Under the pieces are notes generated by a model, which worked only from the letters and a program-made list of their open reading frames with translations, ran no database searches and was not told the DNA's origin. A stretch of 64,000 nt of DNA from Falsihalocynthiibacter sp042445055 (GTDB lineage Bacteria > Pseudomonadota > Alphaproteobacteria > Rhodobacterales > Rhodobacteraceae). Shown piece by piece: positions 33,280 to 41,976 of the stretch. Where the stretch lies: NCBI RefSeq assembly GCF_042445055.1, contig NZ_CP170340.1:13847-77846 (forward strand). The letters run 5' to 3'. The first letter of the stretch is position 1; each line of letters begins with the position of its first letter. A program made the position numbers and the translations under genes.

Positions 33280-34286
33280 TAGGCGGCTCCGTCCTGCGGA
33301 ATGCCTGTCGCCTGAAACAGCGCATTGATATACCCGAAACAATAGGCAAACGCAGTCTCCCACGGTGCATTTCCGTCAATTCCGGGAACGTGGTCAGGCA
33401 TGATCATATGGCGGTATCCCAACTCGTGATAGAGCTTGAATGACGCGACCATATCCATGTCGCCATCATCTGGGAAAGTTTCCTGAAAATCATTTAACCC
33501 CCCGCGAATATTACGGAAATGAACGTTAAAGATTTTGTTTCGCTCGCCAAACCAGCGGATCGCATCGCCAATTTCCTCGCGCGGGTTTACCATGCCTTCG
33601 GCAATCGTTCCCTGACAGAAGTTAAGACCGTGATAAGGACTTTCGTGCATTTGGACGAATTTCTTGAGCCCATCAACCGTCGCCAAAACCCTCGTCACAC
33701 CGCGATACCCTTCGGGCGTGGGCGGATCATGCGGGTGACACGCCATGCGCACCTTGGCGGATTCCGCCACGGGAACCACTCGCTCAAGGAAATAATCAAT
33801 CCGCGACCAAAATTCCTCTGCTGAAACCTCGCCCGCCTCGGTCAGGGTGTCGCCATCGGTAGCATCCGCAAGCCGCCAAGTGGAGTTGCGCGCCCCGCCA
33901 CGGCCAATCGCGGGCTCAATCCGCGGGATTCCGATGATGTTCATGTTGTACTTGACCGCAGGCACACCCAGCACAGCCAGGCGTTCGATCAAACGACAGA
34001 TCGAGTCGATCTCGCGGTCGCGCTCGGGGCTCTTGCCAAGCATGATGTTCTTGGAGCGATTTTCAGAGATCGGACGGCTCGCGAGCGGAAGCTGCACCAT
34101 ATCCAGCGAAAGCCCTGCCCGATCCAGCCGATCAATATGCCGCGCAAGGATGTCGTCGGTCCAATCATGCGGATTGCCCTCGGGATCAATGCACACATTG
34201 CGCACGCCAAGCTGCGCAAGCTGTTTAAGATAGGGATCGCCCAGCTCTGCGAACTTGCCTCCCGACATTTGAGTCCCGATGTGCAT
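33279..34286 (-). CDS. uxuA: Mannonate dehydratase
   Basis: 335 residues, shorter than E. coli UxuA (about 394). Xylose-isomerase-like TIM barrel with metal-binding and catalytic landmarks: VKYNMNIIGI, MACHPHDPPTPEGYRGV, NFCQGTIAEG, VHFRNIRGG and IMPDHVPGIDG. Converts D-mannonate to 2-keto-3-deoxygluconate (KDG) in hexuronate breakdown. It is first of a two-gene unit with udh and divergent from a GntR regulator, the probable controller. The shorter length appears to be a common subgroup rather than truncation, as both ends look intact. Confidence 0.85.
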   Translation of the reverse strand: MHIGTQMSGGKFAELGDPYLKQLAQLGVRNVCIDPEGNPHDWTDDILARHIDRLDRAGLSLDMVQLPLASRPISENRSKNIMLGKSPERDREIDSICRLIERLAVLGVPAVKYNMNIIGIPRIEPAIGRGGARNSTWRLADATDGDTLTEAGEVSAEEFWSRIDYFLERVVPVAESAKVRMACHPHDPPTPEGYRGVTRVLATVDGLKKFVQMHESPYHGLNFCQGTIAEGMVNPREEIGDAIRWFGERNKIFNVHFRNIRGGLNDFQETFPDDGDMDMVASFKLYHELGYRHMIMPDHVPGIDGNAPWETAFAYCFGYINALFQATGIPQDGAA

Positions 34287-34406
34287 AGTGTTCCTCCTCG
34301 CATAAATTAATCATACACATATTGGAATCATCCATTGTTCGCAACTAAATTATTGCCGTTTATAGGGGTTTGCTGCTAAGATAAGTCATGCAAATTGGAA
34401 TTTATA

Positions 34407-35201
34407 ATGACAACCATTGATATCGGGCACGCGGACGGCCTTCGCAAAATCAAACTCACGGACCTACCGCATGACGGAAGCCTCACGGATTGGGCCACGG
34501 CCACGCTTTTGGCAACCATCCGCGACAACCAGCTAAAATCCGGTACCAAGCTCCCCACCGAGCAGGTCCTCTGCGAGGCGTTGGACGTAAGCCGCACAGT
34601 CGTCAGAGAAGCAATCGCGCGCCTCAAGGCCGAAGGGCGGCTGACCTCTCGGCGTGGGAGCGGTATCTTTGTGGCCGACCCGCCCCTAACGAACTCTCCC
34701 CTTCTTGGAACACCGCAAAACCTTGCGGAAATCCTTGATATGCTCGAATTGCGCCTCGCGGTTGAAGTAGAGGCGGCAAGCCTCGCCGCAAGCCGCATGA
34801 CAGCGCAGGGGTTGATCGAGCTTGATAATGCGATGCGCGGATTCGAGGATTCAGTGGTGAACTGGCAGGGCGCTTCGGACGCGGATTTTGCGTTTCACAC
34901 CGCGGTTGCGCGGGCCTCGGGCAATCCGCAATTCGTGCGTTTTCTTGAGGGAATCCGCGCAACGGCCATTCCACGTCGCAGCCTAGATGCGCAATTCCCC
35001 GACGCAGACGCCCGCACCGAATACTTGCGCCGTCTGACCCTTGAGCACGAAGCAATCCACGACGCCATTGTTGACCGCGATCCAGAGACCGCAGCCGCAA
35101 CAATGCGCACCCACCTAGAGGGATCGCGCCGCCGTTATCGCCGCTGGTCCAGCCGCACAGAGAAAGTTTCGACCCCCGACCAAGGCAAATCAACCGCGTA
35201 A
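34407..35201 (+). CDS. GntR family regulator (FadR/FCD type)
   Basis: 264 residues from ATG 34407; a TTG at 34395 is also in frame. Winged helix: LLATIRDNQLKSGTKLPTEQVLCEALDVSRTVVREAIARLKAEG with SRRGSGIFVA. The C-terminal FCD domain binds small acids through His residues (ADADFAFHTAVARASGN, LEHEAIHDAIVDRD). Its place between uxuA/udh and the lactonase/transport genes suggests it senses a uronate intermediate. Its 3' end overlaps the convergent SMP-30 gene by 67 bp. Confidence 0.85.
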   Translation: MTTIDIGHADGLRKIKLTDLPHDGSLTDWATATLLATIRDNQLKSGTKLPTEQVLCEALDVSRTVVREAIARLKAEGRLTSRRGSGIFVADPPLTNSPLLGTPQNLAEILDMLELRLAVEVEAASLAASRMTAQGLIELDNAMRGFEDSVVNWQGASDADFAFHTAVARASGNPQFVRFLEGIRATAIPRRSLDAQFPDADARTEYLRRLTLEHEAIHDAIVDRDPETAAATMRTHLEGSRRRYRRWSSRTEKVSTPDQGKSTA

Positions 35202-35986
35202 AGCTCCCCGCCAATTCCATCGACATTGGCGGTCGTGATGAACATCGTTTTGCGATCATTTCCGCCGAAAACAGGCTTGGTCGTTTTCGCAGCGGGAACC
35301 TCGACAACGGCATCCAGCGTCCCGTCAGGCAGGAACCGACACACGCGGCCACCGTCAATGGACGCAATCCAATAGCCACCGTCGATATCCATCGTTGCGC
35401 CATCGGGCCGCCCCGGCAGATCGTGGAAATCTATCCACGCTTCACGCGGGCCGATTGCCCCGCTCTCGACATCATAAGAACAGCGCCACACCGTCTGAAC
35501 GCTTGGGTGGCTATCAGAGATATAAAGCGTTGATTGATCAGGAGAAATCGCCAGCCCATTCGGCACAAGCAATTCGTCGATCATTCCTTCCTTGCGCCCC
35601 AAACACCAAAGCTCCCCGTCAGGGTTCTCCGCATCGGGCGGCGTGCTCATTGAACCCGCGATAAATCGCCCTTTGGCATCAGTCGTGGCATCGTTCATGC
35701 GGTGATCGCGGCCTTGGAATTTCTCGTCCAACAGCCTATAGCCGCCCTCATCCGGCAAAAACGCAAACCCCTCGCCCGTCCCCGCAACGAGGCCACCATC
35801 GCTACTGGCAAGGCAGGCAACCACAGTATCAAAAGAGCGCACTTCTGAGGCACCAGTCGCGGGATCAATGCGGATCACTGTTTGGGCGGGCATATCGCAA
35901 TACCACAAGGCCCCATTATGCCACACCGGCCCCTCGGCAAACGTGGCGCGTGGGGCGGATGTGGCCTTTGCCGTGAACGTCCTCAT
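35135..35986 (-). CDS. SMP-30/gluconolactonase family protein
   Basis: 283 residues. Six-bladed propeller enzyme with a metal site formed by Glu18 (FAEGPVW), Asn98/Asp99 (HRMND), Asn143 (LVPNGLAISPD) and Asp195 (GRPDG), all present. Hydrolyses sugar lactones. Next to uronate dehydrogenase it likely opens the aldarolactone (galactaro- or glucaro-lactone). Its start overlaps the stop of the ABC ATPase gene by 4 bp, so it is the last gene of the importer operon. Confidence 0.8.
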   Translation of the reverse strand: MRTFTAKATSAPRATFAEGPVWHNGALWYCDMPAQTVIRIDPATGASEVRSFDTVVACLASSDGGLVAGTGEGFAFLPDEGGYRLLDEKFQGRDHRMNDATTDAKGRFIAGSMSTPPDAENPDGELWCLGRKEGMIDELLVPNGLAISPDQSTLYISDSHPSVQTVWRCSYDVESGAIGPREAWIDFHDLPGRPDGATMDIDGGYWIASIDGGRVCRFLPDGTLDAVVEVPAAKTTKPVFGGNDRKTMFITTANVDGIGGELYAVDLPWSGVETFSVRLDQRR

Positions 35987-37668
35987 GCCGCCGTCGGCAG
36001 CGGTTTGGTGCGTCGCGACATATCCGGATGCGGCACAGAGGCGATCAACCGTTTCGTATAAGGCTGGGTTGGCGCGCTACAGATTTGCTCGGCGGATCCA
36101 ACCTCGACAAGCTTGCCGCGCTCCATCACCGCGACCCGATCACAGAAGTAGCGAATACAGGTAATGTCATGGCTGATGAAAACATACGTCATGCCCATTT
36201 CCTCGCGCAGTTCCGCCATAAGATCAAGGATACGATGGCGCAGCGACACATCCAACGCCGATGTCGGCTCGTCGGCGATAACAAGGCGCGGATGCGTGGC
36301 AATCGCGCGCGCAATCGAAATCCGCTGTCGCTGACCACCCGAAAACGCATGGGGATAACGGCTGGCGGCGGATTGCGGCATCCCGACCCGCTCCAGCAAC
36401 TCGGCAACGCGTTCGTCGCGCTCTTTTGCGCTTATGCCCGCGATTGTGCGTAGGGGTTCGGCGATGGTTTCGCGCACCGTCATCCGAGGATTGAGCGAGG
36501 AATGCGGGTCCTGAAACACCATGCGCATATCGCCATAGAGCCGCCGCATATCCGAACGCCGCGCCGCCGTGAGGTCAATCAAACCGCCCTCTGCGTTGCG
36601 GTACTGAAGCTGTCCTGCGGTGGGTTCCAGCATCCTGAGCATCGTGCGGCCAAGGGTCGTTTTCCCTGAACCGCTTTCACCCACAATCCCAAGGGACTCG
36701 CCCTGACGCACATCAAGCGTGACGCCATTAATCGCCCAAACGCCGCCGCCGTCTTTCTTAAACGCGCCTTTCTTCTGACCGAACACAAGATTCAGATTAT
36801 TCACCTCATAAATGCGCGCGGCATTGGCATCGGGGCGCGTGCGCTCGGGGGGCGTTTCAAGCTTGAGAACAGAAGCCAGAAGCGCCTTGGTATAGTCCTC
36901 TTGCGGGCGCTGGAGCACGTCTTGCACCAACCCCTCCTCAACCTTGTGACCGCGATACATAACCATGACGCGATCCGCGATTTCGGCAACCACGCCCATG
37001 TCATGCGTGATGAAAAGAACCGCCATGCCGGTCTCGCGCTGAAGGTCCTCAATCAGGCGCAGAATCTCGGCCTGTGTGGTCACGTCAAGCGCGGTTGTTG
37101 GCTCGTCCGCAATGAGGATATCGGGATCACAGGCAAGCGCCATCGCGATCATCGCGCGTTGACGCATCCCGCCCGAATATTCAAACGCGTACCGATCTAC
37201 GGCAACCTCGGGCGACGGAATCGCCACGCGGCCCAACAGTTCAATCGCCCGTTCGCGGGCCTCTGCTTTGCTCATGTCGCGGTGCAACAGGATCGTTTCG
37301 ATGATCTGCGCGCCGATAGTGTGTACGGGCGAAAGCGAGGTCATCGGCTCCTGAAAAATCATCGCGATACGGTCGCCCCGAATGGCGCGGATTTCGGCAC
37401 CCTTCGGGTCCACTTGCGTAAGATCGCGACCCTCGAATGTGATCTCGCCACTTGTGATGCGTCCCGGACTCTGGAGAAGGCGCAGAATGGCGCGCGCGGT
37501 GACGGACTTGCCCGACCCACTTTCGCCAACCACACAGAGCGTCTCGCCACGACGCAGTTCAAACGACAGTCCCTCAACCGCCTTTACGGTGGATTTATGG
37601 ACGGGAAACTCTACGCTAAGATCGCGAATTGTCAGGACGGGTTTTACGGTATTATTCATGTCAGACAT
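35983..37668 (-). CDS. ABC transporter ATPase, peptide/opine type, two fused nucleotide-binding domains
   Basis: 561 residues holding two ABC ATPases in tandem. The first has GESGSGKSVTARAIL (near 50), YSGGMRQR and LIADEPTTALD; the second has GESGSGKTTLGRTML (near 340), FSGGQRQRI and VIADEPTSALD. Each is followed by the oligopeptide-type Oppdpp_C sequence. Normal DppD and DppF are separate; the fusion is common in Rhizobiales and Rhodobacterales importers. Operon with two permeases and a binding protein upstream on the same strand. Confidence 0.9.
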   Translation of the reverse strand: MSDMNNTVKPVLTIRDLSVEFPVHKSTVKAVEGLSFELRRGETLCVVGESGSGKSVTARAILRLLQSPGRITSGEITFEGRDLTQVDPKGAEIRAIRGDRIAMIFQEPMTSLSPVHTIGAQIIETILLHRDMSKAEARERAIELLGRVAIPSPEVAVDRYAFEYSGGMRQRAMIAMALACDPDILIADEPTTALDVTTQAEILRLIEDLQRETGMAVLFITHDMGVVAEIADRVMVMYRGHKVEEGLVQDVLQRPQEDYTKALLASVLKLETPPERTRPDANAARIYEVNNLNLVFGQKKGAFKKDGGGVWAINGVTLDVRQGESLGIVGESGSGKTTLGRTMLRMLEPTAGQLQYRNAEGGLIDLTAARRSDMRRLYGDMRMVFQDPHSSLNPRMTVRETIAEPLRTIAGISAKERDERVAELLERVGMPQSAASRYPHAFSGGQRQRISIARAIATHPRLVIADEPTSALDVSLRHRILDLMAELREEMGMTYVFISHDITCIRYFCDRVAVMERGKLVEVGSAEQICSAPTQPYTKRLIASVPHPDMSRRTKPLPTAA

Positions 37669-37679
37669 CCGAAATCACC

Positions 37680-38849
37680 TTAGGAATATGGGTCGGCCGC
37701 ATCACGCAGACCATCGCCAAGAAAGTTGAGAGCAAGCACGGCCACCACCACGCAAATTCCCGGAATAAAGAGCCAAGGCGCCTGTGTAATCGCCAGCAGG
37801 TTCTGCGCATCCTTGAGCAGCACACCCCAGCTTACGATGGGTGGCTGAAGGCCGAGGCCAAGGAACGAAAGCGCCGTTTCCGCAAGGATCATCGTCGGGA
37901 TCGCAAGGGTCACCGCCGCGATCACGTGGCTTGTGATAGAGGGCATCATATGGCGCAGGATCACCCGCATCTCGGATGCGCCATCCAAGCGCGCAGCGAG
38001 TACGAAATCCTCGTGCCGCAACGAAAGGAACCTACCCCGCACCACGCGCGCCATTTCCGTCCAGCCGATCAGCGAGAGGATAATCAAAATCACGAAATAC
38101 ACCCGAAGCGGTGGCCAGTCCTGCGGCATCGCGGCCGCCAATCCAAGCCAGAGCGGGATCGTCGGTACAGAGCGGATAAACTCGATTGTGCGCTGGATAA
38201 CGCGGTCGGTCCAGCCGCCGAAGTATCCCGAAAGCCCGCCCAAAACCAAGCCAATCACAAGGCTAAAGATCACCCCGACAAGGCCAATCGACATCGAAAT
38301 TCGCGCGCCATAGATCGTGCGGCTAAGCATATCGCGTCCCAGTCGATCAGCGCCAATAAGGTAAAACGGCTCTTTGGGATCAACCGGACCAAACAGGTGC
38401 CGATCCATCGGAATAAGCCCCCAAAGCTCGTAGGGCTCGCCCTTTACCCAGAACCCAAGCGGCACAACCTTCTCCTCATCGGGAACAAAGACGCGCTTGA
38501 ATGTCTCCATGTCCACCTCGGAGGTGTATGGATGCACGTGCGGGCGGAAGCTCCCCTCGTCAAACAGGGCAATGGCCTGTGGTGGGGCAAAGCTGAGCTT
38601 GGGGTTAAACGCCGTCGGCGTCGTCGGCGCGAGGATCTCGGCAAAGAGTGCGACGAAATAGATAAACCCCGTCACCGTCAGGCCAATCATCGCAAGGCGA
38701 TGCTTGCGGAATTTGTACCAGATAAGCCGCCACTGCGAGGCCGCAACAAGCGCGTCATCGCGGGTCTGGGCATCCAGAAGATCAAGGTTCGCCTCGTCCT
38801 GCGGAGTATTGGGGCCATCGTCGGGAAGGGTGCGTGCAGGTGAAGTCAT
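37680..38849 (-). CDS. ABC transporter permease, DppC type
   Basis: 389 residues with about six membrane helices. Typical N-terminal OppC_N region (RLIWYKFRKHRLAMIGLTVTGF), a long periplasmic insert (about 60-170) and the binding-protein-dependent transport domain near 190-370 with ARLDGASEMRVILRHMMPSITSHVI (EAA loop). It forms the pore with the DppB-type partner; its start overlaps that gene's stop by 4 bp. Substrate likely oligosaccharide or acid rather than peptide, given context. Confidence 0.9.
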   Translation of the reverse strand: MTSPARTLPDDGPNTPQDEANLDLLDAQTRDDALVAASQWRLIWYKFRKHRLAMIGLTVTGFIYFVALFAEILAPTTPTAFNPKLSFAPPQAIALFDEGSFRPHVHPYTSEVDMETFKRVFVPDEEKVVPLGFWVKGEPYELWGLIPMDRHLFGPVDPKEPFYLIGADRLGRDMLSRTIYGARISMSIGLVGVIFSLVIGLVLGGLSGYFGGWTDRVIQRTIEFIRSVPTIPLWLGLAAAMPQDWPPLRVYFVILIILSLIGWTEMARVVRGRFLSLRHEDFVLAARLDGASEMRVILRHMMPSITSHVIAAVTLAIPTMILAETALSFLGLGLQPPIVSWGVLLKDAQNLLAITQAPWLFIPGICVVVAVLALNFLGDGLRDAADPYS

Positions 38850-39829
38850 GCGAATTGAATCCTTGGATCGATAACAGCAAGAAGAATGTCCGAAAGCAGC
38901 GTGCCAATCAGCACAAGCGCCCCCGTCATCAACAAAAATGCGCCCGCCAGATACATATCCTGACTCTTGAGCGCCTGAAGAAGCAGCGGCCCCGCCGTCG
39001 GTAGATTGAGCACCGTCGAGACGATAAGCTCCCCCGAAATCAGCGTAGGAAGCACCCAGCCAACGGTCGAAATGAACGGGTTGATCGCCACGCGAACGGG
39101 ATATTTCGCGATAAGTTTGCGCTCTGGAACACCACGGGCGCGGGCGGCCTCGACGTAGGGTTTTCCAAGCTCGTCCAACAGGTTAGCGCGCATCACACGG
39201 ATAAGCGCGGCCGTGCCCGCCGTCCCAAGGACAATCACGGGTATCCAAACATGGCTCAGAAAATCCCAGAGCCGCGCAAACGACCACGGCGCATCAACAT
39301 ACTCGGGTGAAAACAGCCCGCCCACGGATTGCCCCATGTGGATCGTCGCAAAATACATCAGTACAATCGCCAAGAGGAAATTCGGTGTCGCCATTCCGAT
39401 AAAGCCGAAAAGCGTCGCCACATAATCCCCGATCGAATATTTGTTCACAGCGGAATAAACGCCCACCGGAAGCGCAACCGACCACACAAACAACAGCGTC
39501 AGAACCGCCACAAGCGAGGTCATCGCCATGCGTTCCCAAACAAGCTGGCTTACGGGTTGGTTCCATTCGAAACTATAGCCAAAATCACCCTGAACAATGC
39601 CGCCAATCCAGCGAAAGTATTGCTCGACCACGCTATCGCCGATGCCATACCGCTCGCGCAGAGTATCAAGCGTTGCCTGCTCCATTGTGTTGCCGGTTTC
39701 GGCCGCTTGGGCCGCGAGGGTTGATACAAAATCACCGGGCGGAAGTTGGATTACGATAAAAGTCAGCACCGAGATCGCAAGCAACGCAGGGATCATCGAG
39801 AGCACTCGAAACAGAATGAAGCGGGCCAT
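38846..39829 (-). CDS. ABC transporter permease, DppB type
   Basis: 327 residues, six helices. Starts FILFRVLSMIPALLAISVLTFIVIQLPPGDFV, the typical DppB N-terminus. The EAA loop is EAARARGVPERKLIAKYPVRVAINPF. GELIVSTVLNLPTAGPLLLQAL is another signature region. Located between the binding-protein gene and the DppC-type gene; a 10-bp hairpin separates it from the binding-protein gene. Confidence 0.9.
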   Translation of the reverse strand: MARFILFRVLSMIPALLAISVLTFIVIQLPPGDFVSTLAAQAAETGNTMEQATLDTLRERYGIGDSVVEQYFRWIGGIVQGDFGYSFEWNQPVSQLVWERMAMTSLVAVLTLLFVWSVALPVGVYSAVNKYSIGDYVATLFGFIGMATPNFLLAIVLMYFATIHMGQSVGGLFSPEYVDAPWSFARLWDFLSHVWIPVIVLGTAGTAALIRVMRANLLDELGKPYVEAARARGVPERKLIAKYPVRVAINPFISTVGWVLPTLISGELIVSTVLNLPTAGPLLLQALKSQDMYLAGAFLLMTGALVLIGTLLSDILLAVIDPRIQFA

Positions 39830-39880
39830 GAGAGGTATTCCTTAGTGTTGATCCCGTCAGCGGGACCAATGGGTCTGGTT

Positions 39881-39910
39881 GCAGCACCGCACAATCGGGC
39901 GCGGTGCTGC
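39881..39910 (-). terminator. Intercistronic hairpin between binding-protein and permease genes
   Basis: Perfect 10-bp arms GCAGCACCGC (39881-39890) and GCGGTGCTGC (39901-39910) with a ten-base loop, just after the binding-protein gene on the minus strand. No T run. It may stabilise the 3' end of the binding-protein message or partly stop transcription, giving more binding protein than permease. Confidence 0.7.
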
Positions 39911-39917
39911 GGTTTTC

Positions 39918-41846
39918 TTACTCTTGCTCAAAGAACCACTGTTCGGGGTTCGTCGGGCCGGGGTTCGGATAAATCCACGATGTCGCGGTACCCTCTGTGA
40001 CGTTCATCAGGTTCTTGGCACGCACCGCGTATTGCTTGGGCGGTGTCGAGATACCCATGACAAAGAAGTTGTCCGCCGCGATGTCCAGAATCTCGTTGAA
40101 CATACGTGTTTGCTCTGCTTGATCTGAGGTCATCTTGATCGCGTCATAGAGTTCGCGTTGCTTTTTGACGTTTGCTGGGGGCTCTTCGCCGCCGTTACCG
40201 TCAAACCAGTTCACCCAGTCCACACCAAAGGTCGACTCGCTTGAGAAGGGCAAGTAGTAGCGCGGATCAAGCAGTCCCTCGGCGCCGTTTCCGCCACCAC
40301 CCCAGATCACGACATCATGCTCGTTGCCGTTTTTGACCTCGTAAAAACGTGTGCGATCAACGGTTTGCATACGTGCGTCAATCCCCAGCTCTTGCCAGTA
40401 TTGCGTCACCAACTCCCCTAGATCCACAAACGATCCAAGCGCACTAACCGTCATGACATTGAACGTGATCGGATTGCCGTCGGCATTCAAACGCATCCCA
40501 TTAGAGTCGCGCTTGTCATAGCCAAGCTCGTCCAACATCGCGTTCGCTTTCTCCACGTCATACTCAAGGTACTGCTTGTCCAGACGCTCGTTGTAATACG
40601 GCGAAGTTTCGGACGGACCGGGCTGTGACGGCTCTCCGAGACCGAGGTAGATGCTGTCGATAATCGCTTGGCGATCAATCCCGTGGCTCAGTGCCGCGCG
40701 GAACTCGAGATCGTCAAAGAAATCGCGCTTTACCGGATCGGTGCTTGTTTGGTTGAACGCAATAGAAACGTCCGATCCACGCTCTTGAACGCGCGGAACA
40801 ATCACAATCCCCGCATCTTCTTGCGCGGCGGCAAGAACAGGGAGGTTGTCCGTTGTGGCGATGTGGCGTTGCTGGAACGTGGTCTCACCCGCAACAGCAG
40901 CCAAAAGCGCCGTTTGTTTATCCGCGTTAATCGAGAAGCGCGCTTCGTCGATATAGGGGAGCTGGTTCCCTTCGGCGTCAACTTTCCAATAATAAGGGTT
41001 ACGCTTGAAGGTCACTTGCGTGGCACCAGAAACATAAGGCTCCTCGATCATGAACGCGTTGAGCGTTGGCATCTCTGGATTGCGCCAGCGCTGGATGTTT
41101 TCTTCGCCAACACCACACTGGTTAGTTAGGTGCTCGGCCCAATCTGCGGCATCCGCAGCAGCGGCAAGCGCCTCGGCCTCTTCGTTGAATTTGGGCATAT
41201 ACTTAGAGCAGTATTCCTTGCTCATGAGCACAAGTTTCGTCCCGAAGGGCGAAGCCACGTTTTGCAGGAAAAGCCCATTTGGCGCGGCGAAATCAATGCG
41301 CACTCGTGTGGGGCTCTCCACGGTTGCGGTCGGCAACTTGCCATCCGCCAGCATCCAGCCAGGGGCCGAAGGATACAGAGTCTCGTCCGTAAGGACATCA
41401 TTCACCATAAAGGCGATATCCTGCGCGCCGAATGGCGTGCCGTCGGACCATTTCATGCCCTCGCGCAATACGAACGTAAACGACTTGGCGTCGTCACTGG
41501 CCTCAACGGATTTGGCAACATTCGGGATCAACTCGCCCGACCATTCACGATCCCACGCCAAGAGCGGCTCATACCCTGTGAACTTCAAGAGCATGTTACG
41601 ATCGTTCCCGCCAACAAGCGCGGCGCGATGCGTTCCTCCATAAGTACCAATTTTATCAACAACTTCCAGAACGCGTGGCTCGGCACCTACGCGCTCGGCG
41701 ACCGGTGGCAATGCACCGGATTCCACCGCCGCATCAAGCACGGGCGATTGCGCCGATGCCTGCGCCCATGCGGCCCCACCCATAAGGGCAAGCGTCGCGG
41801 TCGTTGCCGCAAGCCGCATTCCACGGTTGAGATTTAATCGAATCAT
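39918..41846 (-). CDS. ABC transporter substrate-binding protein, peptide/oligosaccharide type
   Basis: 642 residues from ATG 41846, with GGAGG before it; in-frame upstream codons to 41894 lack a ribosome site. Signal peptide MRLAATTATLALMGGAAWAQA. The mature part is an SBP_bac_5 (cluster C) fold: WDREWSGELIPNVAKSVE, FTFVLREGMKWSDGTPFGAQD, FDDLEFRAALSHGIDRQAI. The family's members at over 600 residues often bind oligosaccharides, such as uronides or xyloglucan, rather than peptides. It is the first gene of the importer operon, divergent from kdgD. Confidence 0.85.
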   Translation of the reverse strand: MIRLNLNRGMRLAATTATLALMGGAAWAQASAQSPVLDAAVESGALPPVAERVGAEPRVLEVVDKIGTYGGTHRAALVGGNDRNMLLKFTGYEPLLAWDREWSGELIPNVAKSVEASDDAKSFTFVLREGMKWSDGTPFGAQDIAFMVNDVLTDETLYPSAPGWMLADGKLPTATVESPTRVRIDFAAPNGLFLQNVASPFGTKLVLMSKEYCSKYMPKFNEEAEALAAAADAADWAEHLTNQCGVGEENIQRWRNPEMPTLNAFMIEEPYVSGATQVTFKRNPYYWKVDAEGNQLPYIDEARFSINADKQTALLAAVAGETTFQQRHIATTDNLPVLAAAQEDAGIVIVPRVQERGSDVSIAFNQTSTDPVKRDFFDDLEFRAALSHGIDRQAIIDSIYLGLGEPSQPGPSETSPYYNERLDKQYLEYDVEKANAMLDELGYDKRDSNGMRLNADGNPITFNVMTVSALGSFVDLGELVTQYWQELGIDARMQTVDRTRFYEVKNGNEHDVVIWGGGGNGAEGLLDPRYYLPFSSESTFGVDWVNWFDGNGGEEPPANVKKQRELYDAIKMTSDQAEQTRMFNEILDIAADNFFVMGISTPPKQYAVRAKNLMNVTEGTATSWIYPNPGPTNPEQWFFEQE

Positions 41847-41865
41847 AACTTCCTCCCTAAAGTTC

Positions 41866-41948
41866 AGTATTCGTATTATGTTGGACACTTTCATAATTAG
41901 TATGATAAATCAATTGCAATCTTCCAATCAATCTGCAATTAGTATTAC
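41866..41948. promoter_or_regulatory. Divergent promoter region with three ATTxGTAT repeats
   Basis: Three direct copies of ATT(A/C)GTAT(T/G)A: at 41869 (ATTCGTATTAT), 41896 (ATTAGTATGAT) and 41938 (ATTAGTATTAC), in the space between the binding-protein gene and kdgD. A weaker inverted copy, ATCATACACAT, lies at about 34310 between uxuA and the GntR gene. Likely sites for a shared regulator. Confidence 0.5.
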
Positions 41949-41976
41949 AACATGAATATCAGCCCCGGAGAACACC

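Noticed and set aside
37629..38843. Long plus-strand frame opposite the DppC-type permease
   Set aside because: Arg/His/Lys-rich shadow of the minus-strand permease.
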